Positions 7,813 through 20,133 of a stretch of 64,000 nt of DNA are shown here, piece after piece (within the stretch, counting starts at the first letter, position 1; each line of letters starts with the position of its first letter). Made by a program: the position numbers and the translations under genes. The stretch comes from Salinibacterium sp. PAMC 21357 (GTDB lineage: Bacteria > Actinomycetota > Actinomycetes > Actinomycetales > Microbacteriaceae): contig NZ_AHWA01000004.1 of the NCBI RefSeq assembly GCF_000247645.1, positions 1,116,001-1,180,000 of the forward strand, written 5' to 3'. Under the pieces are notes generated by a model. It had not been told where the DNA came from, made no database searches, and saw nothing but the letters and a program-made list of their open reading frames with translations.

Positions 7813-8791
7813 TTCTTCTTTCCCTGCTTCTTCTTTGCACGGTTCTTGCTTACGGGTTGATCGCGCTGCGGATTCTTAGGCTCTTCAATGACGATGGTTC
7901 CCGAGTCCGACTCGGGCGCCTCCTCAATGATTCCCTTGCGTTGGTTGCGCTTTGCAAGACGAGCCTCGCGAGCCAGCGCCGCTTCACTGCCGGGCGTAGG
8001 CATGTTTCGAATGACGAGGAACTGCTGACCCATGGTCCAGAAGTTCGATACGAGCCAATAGAACATCACGCCCAGGGGGAAGGTGAACCCCGAGAAAGCG
8101 AACACAAGCGGGAGCATATAAAGCATGATCCGCTGTTGGCGATACATCGGGCTTGCCTTCATCTCAGCCGACTGGTTCTTCGACATGATCTGAAGTTGAG
8201 TGATGAACTTGACCCGGTCATAAGAATGACCATGATGACCGCTGTTACGATCACGGGAACATTGCCGTCTGCGGTGCTGATAGCTAAGTGCAGGGGAGCG
8301 ATATCGAAGAGCGACGAGGTGCCGAAGGACTCGGATAAATCTGCACTGAGCAGTCCTACTCCCGCTGCATGATCCTCGAGCTGTGCTTCGCGAAGTACTG
8401 AAAACAGGCCGAAGAAAATCGGCATCTGAAGAAGGAGGGGGAGACAAGAACTAAACGGATTAGTTCCCGCGTTCTTATACATCGCCATTGTCTCGCGAGA
8501 CATGGCCTCACGAGAGAACTGGTCCTTCTTGCCTTTGTACTTGTCTTGAATCTTCTTGAGCTGCGGAGCGACTTCCATCATGCGTCGCTGGCTCTTGATC
8601 TGACGAACAAAGACGGGGATTAGTGCTGCACGAACCACGAGGACAAGGCCCACGATCGACAGCACCCAAGTGAGACCAGCATCACCGTCCATGCCAACAA
8701 AACTCAGCAGCGAATGGAACGCAACGAGAATTGCTTCGATCACCCACTTGATTGGCCACAACAGCGTGCCAAAGAAAGCAAAAAGATCCAT
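7809..8791 (-). CDS. yidC: Membrane protein insertase YidC (frameshifted in this sequence)
   Basis: Inserts and folds inner-membrane proteins with or without SecYEG. The first frame (8791 downwards) carries the N-terminal membrane segments and the cytoplasmic loop MMEVAPQLKKIQDKYKGKK; the second carries FITQLQIMSKNQ, three further membrane segments and a Lys-rich tail. The frames meet at about 8213-8216, where one base is missing from a GGG run (minus strand). Adding one base gives 327 residues, close to actinobacterial YidC. YidC is essential, so a sequence error is likelier than a true pseudogene. It lies between yidD and jag. Confidence 0.93.
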
Positions 8792-8798
8792 GTGGTGG

Positions 8799-9110
8799 TT
8801 AGCCCCTTTCGTGGCTTGCGGCTATAACAAAGCCAAACCTGGTGATCTGGTAGCGGTCGTGCCGGCGAGCCGGAATGTCATCGATGCCGCCCTCTGCCCA
8901 CGGGTGGCAGCGAACTAGACGTCGAGATCCAAGCCACACACCACGAATTACTCCGTGCTGCTGAATAGCTTGAAGCGTGTAGTAAGAACACGATGGGTAA
9001 TACCGACAGACGTCACCGTAGAGCGGTGACATCACTGCGCGATAAACACGAAGGATCAATACACAAAGATTGCGTGGAAGAAGCATCACGAACGTAACGA
9101 GAGGTTTCAT
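8799..9110 (-). CDS. yidD: Membrane protein insertion efficiency factor YidD, 103 aa
   Basis: Small membrane-associated protein (formerly DUF37) that aids YidC-dependent insertion. The amphipathic N terminus and the core CRYYPSCSYYTLQAIQQHG followed by RCHPWAEGGIDDIP are family signatures. The gene sits between rnpA, whose end it overlaps by 4 bases, and yidC, 7 bases downstream, as in most bacteria. The C-terminal 25 residues are variable. Confidence 0.95.
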   Translation of the reverse strand: MKPLVTFVMLLPRNLCVLILRVYRAVMSPLYGDVCRYYPSCSYYTLQAIQQHGVIRGVWLGSRRLVRCHPWAEGGIDDIPARRHDRYQITRFGFVIAASHERG

Positions 9111-9448
9111 ACCTTCACCACGATGCGATCAATCCCTTCAGCGATCTCCGCGAGTAGCGTAGTCGATTCAGCCTGCGCCGAACCTGCCAGCGCACGAATC
9201 ACAATGTCCGAATTAACGGAAACATTGGGAAGAAGTTGCGCGGCAACGGCGCGAAGCCGACGACGAACCTTGTTACGTACTACTGCGTTGCCCACCGCTT
9301 TAGAAACAATGAATCCAAAACGTACGCCACTCGATCGCTCGTTGCTCACAATGTGAACAACGCAGTGCGGTGCTGAATAACGACGTCCCCGACGAACAGC
9401 CAAACGAAAGTCGCTCGGATGAGTTACGCGGTTCGCCTTAGACAGCAC
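9107..9448 (-). CDS. rnpA: Ribonuclease P protein component, 113 aa
   Basis: Basic protein cofactor of RNase P, which removes 5' leaders from tRNA precursors. The RNR motif is seen in VGNAVVRNKVRRRLRAV, and the N-terminal segment RVTHPSDFRLAVRRGRR is typical. Length and position directly after rpmH are standard. It begins 9 bases after the rpmH stop codon and ends overlapping yidD. Confidence 0.96.
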   Translation of the reverse strand: MLSKANRVTHPSDFRLAVRRGRRYSAPHCVVHIVSNERSSGVRFGFIVSKAVGNAVVRNKVRRRLRAVAAQLLPNVSVNSDIVIRALAGSAQAESTTLLAEIAEGIDRIVVKV

Positions 9449-9457
9449 CGGACGAGA

Positions 9458-9595
9458 TTACGCGGAGAGTTCGGTGCGTCCCTTGCGACGACGAGCGCCG
9501 AGGATCGCGCGGCCTGCACGGGTGCGCATACGCAAACGGAAACCATGAACCTTCGCGCGGCGACGGTTGTTTGGCTGAAAAGTTCTCTTGCTCAT
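9458..9595 (-). CDS. rpmH: 50S ribosomal protein L34, 45 aa
   Basis: Very basic 45-residue ribosomal protein beginning [15 protein letters not shown] and ending [11 protein letters not shown], the full L34 pattern. It has ATG at 9595 and TAA at 9458. It is the first gene of the leftward rpmH-rnpA-yidD-yidC-jag-rsmG-parAB cluster and diverges from dnaA across a spacer with DnaA boxes. Confidence 0.97.
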   Translation of the reverse strand: MSKRTFQPNNRRRAKVHGFRLRMRTRAGRAILGARRRKGRTELSA

Positions 9596-9882
9596 AGCTA
9601 TATCTCCAAGGCCCAGCTCTGGCGGCCGGGAAGAATTGGTAGGCCCAAGGGCCAGAAGTCAACTGATTAAAACTACGGCGTTAAACGGGTGCGGTCAAAC
9701 CGCACTTTCTGCAACGGCGCATTATCCACAAAGAGTACATCGTTATTGGTAACGACATGCTGTGGACAACTAAGGTGAGAGTCAGTGCATAACGGCGTCA
9801 GAAGTCCAGTAAATCAGCGAGAATAGCTGTTCTCAACAGTGGATAAGCCTGTGAGTAAATAGCGTCAAGGGATGGTAAAAGA
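9596..9882. promoter_or_regulatory. rpmH-dnaA intergenic region with DnaA boxes
   Basis: This 287-base spacer holds three DnaA-box-like 9-mers: TTATCCACA at 9722-9730, TTGTCCACA on the minus strand at 9761-9769, and TTATCCACT on the minus strand at 9838-9846. It must contain the divergent rpmH and dnaA promoters; the boxes suggest DnaA autoregulation of dnaA. A ribosome-binding AAGGGA at 9867-9872 precedes the dnaA ATG. Confidence 0.8.
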
Positions 9883-11297
9883 ATGTCGGAAACACCCGAC
9901 CCGACTAACGAACTGTGGCACGAGGTTCTGGCACATCTCACTGGAGACGAGCGCATTACGCCGCAACTCCAAGGTTTTATGAGCCTGGTTGAGCCAAAAG
10001 GAGTCATGGCTGGCACGCTCTATCTTGAGGTGCCTAACGAATTAACGCGCGGAATGCTGGAACAGCGACTCCGCCAGCCACTCCTCGATGCCATCGGCCA
10101 ATTGAGCAGTGACCACGGGATCAATAACTTCGCCACGGTCGTGAACCCCGATATCCAGCAAGATGCACTTTCTCAAGAAGTTCCTCGAACCGAGCAGCCA
10201 TATATTGAGCCGACTCCACCCAAGGCAGCAGACCAGTCGCCCTCGCGACGCAGTGATTCACGGCTCAATCCGAAATACAGTTTCGATAATTTCGTTATTG
10301 GTGGATCCAACAGATTCGCTCACGCTGCAGCGGTCGCCGTCGCCGAAGCGCCGGCGAAGGCCTACAACCCACTCTTTATTTACGGTGGATCCGGTCTCGG
10401 CAAGACTCACCTTTTGCACGCGATCGGCCACTACGCCGAGAGCCTCTACCCCGGAATCCGGGTTCGTTACGTTAGCTCGGAAGAATTCACGAACGACTTC
10501 ATCAACTCGATCGCGAACAACCGCGCCTCAGTCTTCCAGTCGCGATACCGCGAAATAGACATTCTGCTCATCGACGATATCCAATTCCTTCAGGGCAAAG
10601 ATTCCACACAAGAAGCGTTCTTCCACACCTTCAACACCCTGCACGATCACAACAAGCAGGTTGTGATCACCAGGATTTGCCTCCAAAACACCTCACCGGG
10701 TTTGAGGATCGGATGCGCTCGCGCTTCGAATGGGGCCTGATTACCGACGTGCAGGCGCCAGATCTCGAAACGCGCATCGCTATTTTGCGCAAGAAGGCTC
10801 AGAGCGAGAAAATGCAGGTCGGTAACGACATCCTCGAATTCATGGCTTCGAAGGTCTCGTCGAATATCCGCGAGCTCGAAGGAACCCTCATCCGAGTGAC
10901 TGCCTTCGCGAGTCTCAATCGCACCGAGGTCGATATGGCATTGGTCCAAACGGTGCTGAAGGACCTCATCACTCTTGACGAAGACAACGTCATCGCACCG
11001 GTCGACATCATCAATCACACCGCTGACTACTTCAAGCTCACGGTCGACGACCTCTATGGCTCGTCTCGATCCCAGGCCATAGCTACAGCACGCCAGATTG
11101 CTATGTATCTCTGCCGGGAACTGACAAACCTGTCGCTGCCGAAAATCGGCCAGCTCTTTGGTAACCGCGATCACACCACGGTGATGTACGCGAATAAGAA
11201 GATCACCGAGCTCATGAAAGAACGTCGCTCGATCTATAACCAAGTCACAGAGCTCACGAGTCGGATTAAACAGAACCAACGATTCAGCCAAAAATAG
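9883..11297 (+). CDS. dnaA: Chromosomal replication initiator DnaA (frameshifted in this sequence)
   Basis: Binds DnaA boxes and melts oriC. Domain I (residues 1-85) and a short linker precede the AAA+ core: Walker [10 protein letters not shown] at about 168-176 and Walker B LLIDDIQ at about 229-235. Sensor II follows in the second frame ([14 protein letters not shown]), then the domain IV helix-turn-helix with [12 protein letters not shown]. The frame breaks after 10673: ACCAG is followed by GATTTGCCTCC, where one base would restore Ser-Asp and continue into [11 protein letters not shown]. With one base added the protein is 471 residues, a normal length. DnaA is essential, so a sequencing error is likely. 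Confidence 0.95.
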
Positions 11298-11623
11298 GTT
11301 TTCCCACTTGGGGATAACTTGGGGATAACCTTCCCAACTCGCCGGAAAGATTGTTGATCACCAGAATCATTCTGTGGAATTACAAATTCTTGTCATTCGA
11401 GTTTCCCGTCGAGAGTGAACATTTCTCCACCGCTCGTCAACAACTCACACGGTTGTAGTTTCCCGTAGTTACAAGAAATCAGCCGGGTTATTCACAGTTT
11501 CCACAACGGTTAAGAGTGTGACCTTTAAAGAATGAAATTTGAATCCCAAATAACCTGTGGTTCGCAACGGGATTGGCTGTGCCAGTATTAACGGCCAGAG
11601 CTTGATCCGGTTAGGGGTGGTTC
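11298..11623. other. oriC: oriC-like dnaA-dnaN intergenic region
   Basis: The dnaA-dnaN spacer is the usual actinobacterial origin. It has a repeated CTTGGGGATAA just after dnaA (11317-11341), a DnaA-box-like TTATTCACA at 11488-11496 followed by GTTTCCACA at 11497-11505, further degenerate GTGGA/TCCAC motifs, and an A+T-rich stretch around 11520-11560 that could be the unwinding element. Boxes are degenerate and no experiment supports the exact limits. The dnaN promoter must also lie here. Confidence 0.75.
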
Positions 11624-12769
11624 ATGAAGTTTCAGGTTAATCGTGATGTCTTCAGCGAGGCAGTTTCGTTTGCAGTCAAACTGCTGCCGCAGCGCACAAC
11701 GCTGCCCATTTTGAGCGGTGTGCTGATCGAAGCCACCGAAGAGGGGCTCACGCTGTCATCGTTTGACTACGAAGTATCCGCTCGAACGCAGATCATCGCC
11801 GAAGTTGAAGAACCTGGTCGCGTACTCGTTTCGGGAAAGCTTTTAGCTGAGATTGCGAGCCGACTTCCCAATGCTCCCGTGAGATTTAGCACCGAAGATA
11901 ATAAAATTACGGTCGCTTGTGGCACTGGTCATTTCACGCTGTCGAGCATGCCAGTCGAAGAATATCCGACCCTTCCTCAGATTTCTGACCGTGTGGGCAC
12001 GCTAAAAGCAGATCTTTTTTCTGCCGCAATTGCCCAAGTCGCTGTTGCTGCGTCACGGGACGACGTGACTCCCGTTATCACCGGAGTACAGCTCGAGGTT
12101 TCGCAGAACAATATTTCGCTCGTGGCTACCGATCGCTATCGAGTTGCAGTCCGCGACATCGAATGGGACGCCGGGGATTCCGGTGTCGAATCTGCCACCG
12201 CCCTGGTGCCAGCGAAGACTTTGGTCGAGGTCGGTAAGACCTTCGGTAACAGTGGCGAAATTTCGATTGCAATCACGAGCACCGATGAACGTGAGCTCAT
12301 CGCTTTTCAGGCAGATAGAAAAACTGTGACCTCGTTGCTCATTAAGGGCAATTTTCCCCCGGTACGACGACTTTTCCCCGAGACTGTGGATAACTTTGCG
12401 GTTATGAATACCGCTGAGCTCATTGAAGCGGTGCGACGCGTATCCCTCGTGCTCGAGCGAGAAGCTGCACTTCGGTTCACTTTCACCACCGAAGGTGTCA
12501 CGCTCGAGGCCATCGGATCCGAGCAAGCCCAAGCATCCGAAACTATCGATGCTTTCTTGACCGGGGATGACACTGTTGTTTCGCTCAAGCCTCAGTTCCT
12601 GATCGATGGGCTGAGCTCAGTTCATTCTGAATTCGTGCGAATTTCTTTCACAAAGACGGAGAATCCCAACAAGCCAGGTCCCGTGTTGATCACGAGCCAG
12701 TCGTCCAAGGACCAACCTGGTAGTGACAACTACAAGTACTTGCTGCAGCCCAACCTGTTGTTGAGGTAA
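11624..12769 (+). CDS. dnaN: DNA polymerase III subunit beta (sliding clamp), 381 aa
   Basis: Ring-shaped processivity clamp that tethers polymerase III and partner proteins to DNA. The three-domain clamp fold is recognisable from MKFQVNRDVFSEAVSFAVKL, LPILSGVLIEA, ATDRYRVAVRD and a C-terminal region ending in YKYLLQPNLLLR, close to the usual hydrophobic clamp end. Length is typical. The gene follows oriC with a GGGGTGG ribosome-binding sequence; gnd starts 3 bases after its stop. Confidence 0.97.
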   Translation: MKFQVNRDVFSEAVSFAVKLLPQRTTLPILSGVLIEATEEGLTLSSFDYEVSARTQIIAEVEEPGRVLVSGKLLAEIASRLPNAPVRFSTEDNKITVACGTGHFTLSSMPVEEYPTLPQISDRVGTLKADLFSAAIAQVAVAASRDDVTPVITGVQLEVSQNNISLVATDRYRVAVRDIEWDAGDSGVESATALVPAKTLVEVGKTFGNSGEISIAITSTDERELIAFQADRKTVTSLLIKGNFPPVRRLFPETVDNFAVMNTAELIEAVRRVSLVLEREAALRFTFTTEGVTLEAIGSEQAQASETIDAFLTGDDTVVSLKPQFLIDGLSSVHSEFVRISFTKTENPNKPGPVLITSQSSKDQPGSDNYKYLLQPNLLLR

Positions 12770-12771
12770 TC

Positions 12772-13668
12772 ATGGTCGACACCATGCAGGTAGGACTCAT
12801 TGGCCTGGGAAAAATGGGCGGAAACATGCGTGAGCGCATGCGTGCCAAGGGACTCACCGTCACTGGTTATGACCCAAATGCCGAGGTCAGCGACGTTGCC
12901 ACGCTGTCTGATCTTGTAGATGCTCTGCCAACGCCGCGCATTATTTGGGTCATGGTGCCTTCCGGTTCGGTGACGGATTCTGTAATTACCGAAATTGAAG
13001 TTTTGCTCGAGCCTGGCGACTTGGTCATTGATGGCGGTAACACACGATTCACGGATGATGAGCTTCACCGCCAGCAGCTTGCAGGACGTGACATTGCTTT
13101 CGTAGACGTCGGCGTCTCTGGAGGAATTTGGGGTCTCGAGAACGGTTATGGACTAATGGCCGGCGGAGAATCATCCGACATCCAACGGGCTATGCCGATT
13201 TTCGACGCCCTTCGTCCAGAAGGTCCGCGTGATGAGGGATTTGTTCATGCTGGTCCGGTCGGCGCTGGCCACTACGTGAAGATGGTCCACAACGGAATCG
13301 AATACGCGCTGATGCAAGCGTGGGCCGAGGGATTTGAGCTTCTCGACAGCCGAAAAGATCTTGTGAAGGATGTTCCTGGGTCATTCAAGGCGTGGCAGCG
13401 CGGAACAGTAGTGCGCTCTTGGTTGCTTGAGCTCCTCGTTAAAGCCCTTGAAGAAGACCCTGATTTCGCGGATATCGCCGGTTATGTCGAAGATTCGGGG
13501 GAGGGCCGTTGGACTGTTCATGAAGCACTCAACCAAGCTGTCGCCGTGCCAACAATCAGTGCCGCAATTTTTGCTCGCTTTGTGTCTCGCCAAGAAGATT
13601 CGCCCTCGATGAAGGCGGTCGCAGCTCTCCGTAACCAGTTCGGCGGGCATAGCGTCCGCAAGAGCTAA
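12772..13668 (+). CDS. gnd: 6-phosphogluconate dehydrogenase (decarboxylating), short type, 298 aa
   Basis: Oxidises 6-phosphogluconate to ribulose 5-phosphate and CO2 in the pentose phosphate pathway. An N-terminal Rossmann motif GLIGLGKMGGNM, the GGNTRFTDDE segment and the catalytic region GAGHYVKMVHNGIEYA are visible. The roughly 300-residue length fits the short, often NAD-dependent GntZ/YqeC-type enzyme. Its place between dnaN and recF is an actinobacterial hallmark. It begins almost directly after dnaN, suggesting co-transcription. Confidence 0.94.
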   Translation: MVDTMQVGLIGLGKMGGNMRERMRAKGLTVTGYDPNAEVSDVATLSDLVDALPTPRIIWVMVPSGSVTDSVITEIEVLLEPGDLVIDGGNTRFTDDELHRQQLAGRDIAFVDVGVSGGIWGLENGYGLMAGGESSDIQRAMPIFDALRPEGPRDEGFVHAGPVGAGHYVKMVHNGIEYALMQAWAEGFELLDSRKDLVKDVPGSFKAWQRGTVVRSWLLELLVKALEEDPDFADIAGYVEDSGEGRWTVHEALNQAVAVPTISAAIFARFVSRQEDSPSMKAVAALRNQFGGHSVRKS

Positions 13669-13680
13669 GCCTTCACCGCG

Positions 13681-14844
13681 ATGCTTGTTACTCATGTTGA
13701 GCTCAAAGATTTTCGTAATTACGAGTCTCTTGCGCTAGAGCTCGGTAGCGGCCCGACGTTAATTGTTGGTTCAAACGGGCAGGGCAAGACAAACCTTGTT
13801 GAAGCATTAGGATTTCTCAGCACACTCGGTTCTCATCGTGTTTCGACAGATCACGCGATGGTTCGCCAAAATACGGATGCGGCCATCATCCGGGTGCGAC
13901 TCGAACACAATGATCGAAAATTTTTAGCTGAAGTACAGATCAATCGCAGCGGTGCTAACCGGGCCCAGATCAATCGCTCGGCAATTCGGACTCGAGAGTT
14001 GCCGCGTTATTTTTCAAGTGTGCTCTTTGCCCCCGAAGACCTTGCTCTCGTTCGCGGCGAACCTTCAGGTCGTCGAAGATTTATTGACGACCTGCTTGTG
14101 CTGCGCTCGCCACGGTTCAGCGGTGTTATTTCTGATTACGAGCGCGTGGTCAAACAGCGAAATTCTCTCCTGAAATCAGCCCGGGCTTCTGGTGTGCGCG
14201 ACACCCACTTGAGCACTCTTGATGTGTGGGACGAGCGTTTAGTGGAATTTGGAGCACAGATTATTAACGCGCGAAGTGCCCTTCTTGCTGATCTCAGCCC
14301 AGAAGTATCTAGCGCGTACGAGCGAATCGTTGGCGCTGATCATGGTGCTTCGTTGGCTAATTCGCTCAGCGTAATTTCTCGCCAGGATGATCCGGATAAT
14401 TCGGTGGCAACAAACGCGGTTGGCGAGATAATTTCGGTCGCTGACGCGACCACGGCATTCGTTGCAGCCCTCGAATCAGTTCGACGAGCTGAGCGAGATC
14501 GGGCGATTACGCTGGTTGGGCCCCATCGAGACGATCTTATTTTCGGCCTCAACGGGCTGCCGGCGCGGGGATATGCGAGCCACGGAGAATCCTGGTCTTT
14601 TGCACTAGCTCTCAAGTTGGCTTCGGCAGAGTTATTGCGGCGTGATTCCTCGGCAGGTGATCCGGTGCTTATTCTGGATGATGTTTTCGCCGAGCTCGAC
14701 AAATCTCGCCGGGAAAGATTGGCTGATTCAATTTCGGGGTTCGAGCAAGTTCTCATTACCGCTGCGGTTTTTGGGGATGTTCCGGAACAGCTAGCAGCGA
14801 ATGTTGTTCAGATCCGTGCAGGATTGGTCGTCACTGATGAATGA
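13681..14844 (+). CDS. recF: DNA replication and repair protein RecF, 387 aa
   Basis: SMC-like ATPase that helps load RecA at single-strand gaps. Walker A GSNGQGKT lies at about residues 30-37 after the RecF start pattern VELKDFRNYESL. The signature-like segment SHGESWSFALALKLA and Walker B VLILDDVFAELD lie near the C terminus. Length is usual. The downstream dciA-type gene begins inside the recF 3' end with an 8-base overlap. Confidence 0.96.
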   Translation: MLVTHVELKDFRNYESLALELGSGPTLIVGSNGQGKTNLVEALGFLSTLGSHRVSTDHAMVRQNTDAAIIRVRLEHNDRKFLAEVQINRSGANRAQINRSAIRTRELPRYFSSVLFAPEDLALVRGEPSGRRRFIDDLLVLRSPRFSGVISDYERVVKQRNSLLKSARASGVRDTHLSTLDVWDERLVEFGAQIINARSALLADLSPEVSSAYERIVGADHGASLANSLSVISRQDDPDNSVATNAVGEIISVADATTAFVAALESVRRAERDRAITLVGPHRDDLIFGLNGLPARGYASHGESWSFALALKLASAELLRRDSSAGDPVLILDDVFAELDKSRRERLADSISGFEQVLITAAVFGDVPEQLAANVVQIRAGLVVTDE

Positions 14845-15337
14845 TCGCGATCCGGCCGTCGATGAACACGTTGCTGTCTATTTGAGATTCCGCGAGGTAT
14901 TCGGGGACGCAACAAAGCGTTCGTACATGGCGCGAAAGCGCGACCGCAAGCAGCCAGGAACAAGCGTCCCCTTTGCTCCCGGCCGCGATCCGCATGGGCT
15001 GGGCGATGTGATGGACAGCCTCACCAACAGCATGGGGTGGAGTTCACCTCTTGCTCGCTCGGAATTGTTACTCGGATGGCCGGAGATTGTCGGCGATGAG
15101 ACAGCGGAACATTCTGAACCGATCGGTATCGAGGAAGGTGTTCTGACGGTTCGATGTGATTCCACAGCATGGGCGACACAGTTGAGGTTGATGCGATCGC
15201 GCATCTCGACGACGATCGCTCAGCAATATCCAGACGCCGGTGTCGATTCGGTCCGCTTTGAGGGCCCCAACGCCCCATCATGGAAAAGAGGCCCCAGATC
15301 AATTCCAGGCCGGGGCCCGCGCGATACTTACGGTTAG
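14837..15337 (+). CDS. dciA: DciA-family helicase-loading protein (DUF721), 166 aa
   Basis: DUF721 proteins found between recF and gyrB in actinobacteria are DciA, which assists DnaB helicase loading. The conserved core LLLGWPEIVGDETAEHSEPI followed by GVLTVRCDSTAWATQLRLM marks the domain at about residues 70-135; the N terminus is basic and probably disordered. The ATG at 14837 lies inside recF in another frame and is preferred over one at 14801. The function is taken from the family, not from anything specific here. Confidence 0.85.
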   Translation: MNDRDPAVDEHVAVYLRFREVFGDATKRSYMARKRDRKQPGTSVPFAPGRDPHGLGDVMDSLTNSMGWSSPLARSELLLGWPEIVGDETAEHSEPIGIEEGVLTVRCDSTAWATQLRLMRSRISTTIAQQYPDAGVDSVRFEGPNAPSWKRGPRSIPGRGPRDTYG

Positions 15338-15410
15338 CGAGGCAAATTAGGTCACGCGACCAAAGAAACTCCCGTAGAACGCAATTTAGCCGTCGTGGGC
15401 TCGCGGAATT

Positions 15411-15419
15411 TGGTAGAAT
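15411..15419 (+). promoter_or_regulatory. Extended -10 promoter upstream of gyrB
   Basis: TGGTAGAAT, an extended -10 element (TGn then TAGAAT at 15414-15419), lies 84 bases before the gyrB ATG in the 165-base spacer after dciA. No good -35 hexamer is visible, as expected for an extended -10 type. It is a prediction only. Confidence 0.45.
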
Positions 15420-15496
15420 ATCGGGAGCCGTCAGACGCACCTCCTTGTGGAGTACCAGCTCTGAATGGCGAGTGTGAACTAGCGGCAGGAGCCTAA

Positions 15497-17497
<2,001 letters not shown>

Positions 17498-17556
17498 CTC
17501 GAACAGAGCACCCGGCGCCCGCACTCGCGACTGATCAAGACTGGAATTGAAATTTA

Positions 17557-20133
17557 ATGGCTGACGAAGAAACTCCGAAGAAGACCTTCGACGATGCACC
17601 CGTAGACGACCGTCACGACAAAATTAGTCAGGTCGATTTGCAAGTAGAGATGCAGCGCTCCTACCTCGACTACGCGATGAGCGTCATCGTGGGTCGTGCG
17701 CTTCCTGAAGTGCGCGATGGTTTGAAGCCCGTGCACCGTCGCGTCATCTACGCGATGTACGACGGTGGTTACCGGCCAGACAAGGGTTTCTCTAAGTGCA
17801 CCCGCGTCATCGGCGATGTCATGGGGCAATTCCACCCGCACGGTGACTCGTCGGTTTACGACGCCCTTGTTCGTTTGGTCCAGCCATGGAGCCTTCGCTA
17901 CCCGTTGGCTCTCGGCCAAGGAAACTTCGGATCTCCCGGTAACGATGGTGCTGCTGCCCACCGTTACACCGAGACCAAAATGGCCCCGCTCGCTATGGAA
18001 ATGGTGCGGGACATTGAAGAAGACACTGTCGACTTCCAACCCAACTACGACGGGCGCACTCAGGAGCCCACCGTGCTCCCGAGCCGCTTCCCGAACCTGC
18101 TCGTTAATGGTTCCGTGGGTATCGCTGTCGGTATGGCCACGAATATTCCGCCCCACAACCTCCGCGAGGTCGGCGAGGGTGCGCTTTGGCACCTGGCCAA
18201 TCCGGATGCCTCTAAGGAAGAACTCATTGAGGCGCTGATTCAACGAATCAAGGGCCCTGACTTCCCCACCGGAGCGCAGATCCTTGGAATCAAGGGGATT
18301 CAGGATGCATACCGCACGGGGCGTGGCTCGGTCACGATGCGTGCTGTGGTGAATGTCGAAGAGCTGCAGGGTCGCACTTGCCTCGTTGTCACTGAACTTC
18401 CGTACCAAGTAAACCCCGACAACTTGGCACTCAAGATTGCTGACCTGGTCAAAGACGGCAAGCTCGCCGGCATCGCCGACATCCGCGATGAGACCTCGGG
18501 TCGCACAGGCCAGCGTCTGGTAATCGTTCTCAAGCGTGACGCCGTCGCGAAGGTTGTTCTGAACAACCTCTACAAGCACACGCAGCTTCAGGAAAACTTT
18601 GGCGCGAACATGCTGGCGATCGTGGATGGTATTCCGCGCACCCTCTCGATCGATGGCTTCATCACTGCGTGGGCTACTCACCAGATCGAAGTGATTGTTC
18701 GCCGCACCGCGTTCCGCCTCCGCAAGGCTGAAGAGCGTGCGCACATCTTGCGTGGCTATTTGAAGGCTCTGGATGCACTAGATGAGGTCATCGCTCTCAT
18801 CCGTCGCTCTGCAACGGTGGAAGATGCCCGCGAGGGACTCATCAAGTTGCTTGAGATTGACGAGATTCAGGCTCGCGCGATTCTTGACATGCAGCTGCGT
18901 CGCCTAGCCGCGCTTGAGCGTCAAAAGATTACCGATGAGCATGATGCTCTTGAACTCGAAATTGTCGAGTTCAAGGCAATCATTGGCAGCGAACAGCGCC
19001 AGCGCAACATCGTTAGTGAAGAACTCACTGATCTGCTCGCGAAATATGGTGACGATCGCCGCACCGAGATCATGATGGGTTTCGACGGCGACATGAGCAT
19101 GGAAGACCTCATCCCCGAAGAGGAGATGGTGGTTACTGTTACTCGCGGTGGTTACGTGAAGCGAACTCGTAGTGACAACTACCGCAGCCAGCACCGCGGC
19201 GGTAAGGGCGTCAAGGGTGCCCAGCTTCGGGCGGATGACATCGTCGATCACCTGTTTGTCACGACAACGCACCACTGGTTGTTGTTCTTCACGAACACTG
19301 GTCGCGTCTATCGAGCTAAGGCCTACGAGTTGCAGGAGGGCGGACGTGACGCCAAGGGTCAGCACGTCGCAAACTTCTTAGCGCTGCAACCTGGCGAAGA
19401 GATCGCCCAGATTCTCGATATTCGTGACTATCAAGCAGCCACCTACCTTGTTCTGGCTACGCATAATGGTCTGGTCAAGAAAACCGCGCTGGCCGAATAT
19501 GACACCAACCGTAGCGGCGGAATTATCGCCGTGAACCTGCGCGAGGGCGATGAGCTCGTCTCGGCGATGCTCGTTGAGAGCAGCGACGATGTGTTGTTGG
19601 TATCTCGTAAAGGAATGTCGATTCGCTTCACCGCATCCGATGAGGCCCTGCGCCCGATGGGCCGATCAACTTCGGGTGTGATGGGGATGAGCTTCCGTGA
19701 GGATGACCGCCTGCTGAGTGCGAGCGTCGTTCCTGAGAGCGGATTCGTCTTTGTGGTTACCGAGGGCGGATTCGCTAAACGGACTGCTGCAGACCAGTAC
19801 CGAGTTCAGGGCCGTGGTGGTTTGGGCATTAAGGTTGCCAAACTTGATGGTGCGCGAGGCGATCTCGCTGGTGCCCTGATGGTCGGCGATCACGACGAAG
19901 TTCTTGTGGTTCTTGCCAGTGGCAAGGTGGTACGCTCTTCTGTCGCTGAGGTTCCGGCGAAGGGCCGTGACACTATGGGCGTCGTTTTCGCTCGATTTGC
20001 AGCGGACGACAAGATCCTTGCAATCGCACGAAACAGCGAACGAAATCTAGAAAACAAAGAACTTGAAGCTCAAGACGATAGCGTTGTGAGCGAAGATGCC
20101 CCTGCTGGGAAGGACGAGTCGGTAGATGAGTAG
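17557..20133 (+). CDS. gyrA: DNA gyrase subunit A, 858 aa
   Basis: DNA breakage-reunion subunit of gyrase. The N-terminal segment [28 protein letters not shown], the catalytic tyrosine in [10 protein letters not shown] and six C-terminal beta-pinwheel blades are evident, with a GyrA-box QHRGGKG in the first blade. The quinolone-determining region reads [14 protein letters not shown], with Ser and Asp at the two key positions, the sensitive-type residues. The C-terminal tail is acidic. The next gene overlaps by 8 bases. Confidence 0.98.
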   Translation: MADEETPKKTFDDAPVDDRHDKISQVDLQVEMQRSYLDYAMSVIVGRALPEVRDGLKPVHRRVIYAMYDGGYRPDKGFSKCTRVIGDVMGQFHPHGDSSVYDALVRLVQPWSLRYPLALGQGNFGSPGNDGAAAHRYTETKMAPLAMEMVRDIEEDTVDFQPNYDGRTQEPTVLPSRFPNLLVNGSVGIAVGMATNIPPHNLREVGEGALWHLANPDASKEELIEALIQRIKGPDFPTGAQILGIKGIQDAYRTGRGSVTMRAVVNVEELQGRTCLVVTELPYQVNPDNLALKIADLVKDGKLAGIADIRDETSGRTGQRLVIVLKRDAVAKVVLNNLYKHTQLQENFGANMLAIVDGIPRTLSIDGFITAWATHQIEVIVRRTAFRLRKAEERAHILRGYLKALDALDEVIALIRRSATVEDAREGLIKLLEIDEIQARAILDMQLRRLAALERQKITDEHDALELEIVEFKAIIGSEQRQRNIVSEELTDLLAKYGDDRRTEIMMGFDGDMSMEDLIPEEEMVVTVTRGGYVKRTRSDNYRSQHRGGKGVKGAQLRADDIVDHLFVTTTHHWLLFFTNTGRVYRAKAYELQEGGRDAKGQHVANFLALQPGEEIAQILDIRDYQAATYLVLATHNGLVKKTALAEYDTNRSGGIIAVNLREGDELVSAMLVESSDDVLLVSRKGMSIRFTASDEALRPMGRSTSGVMGMSFREDDRLLSASVVPESGFVFVVTEGGFAKRTAADQYRVQGRGGLGIKVAKLDGARGDLAGALMVGDHDEVLVVLASGKVVRSSVAEVPAKGRDTMGVVFARFAADDKILAIARNSERNLENKELEAQDDSVVSEDAPAGKDESVDE

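Noticed and set aside
17554-18744. Long antisense frame (396 residues) opposite gyrA
   Set aside because: It mirrors the codon pattern of a highly conserved gene and has no recognisable domain or ribosome-binding site.
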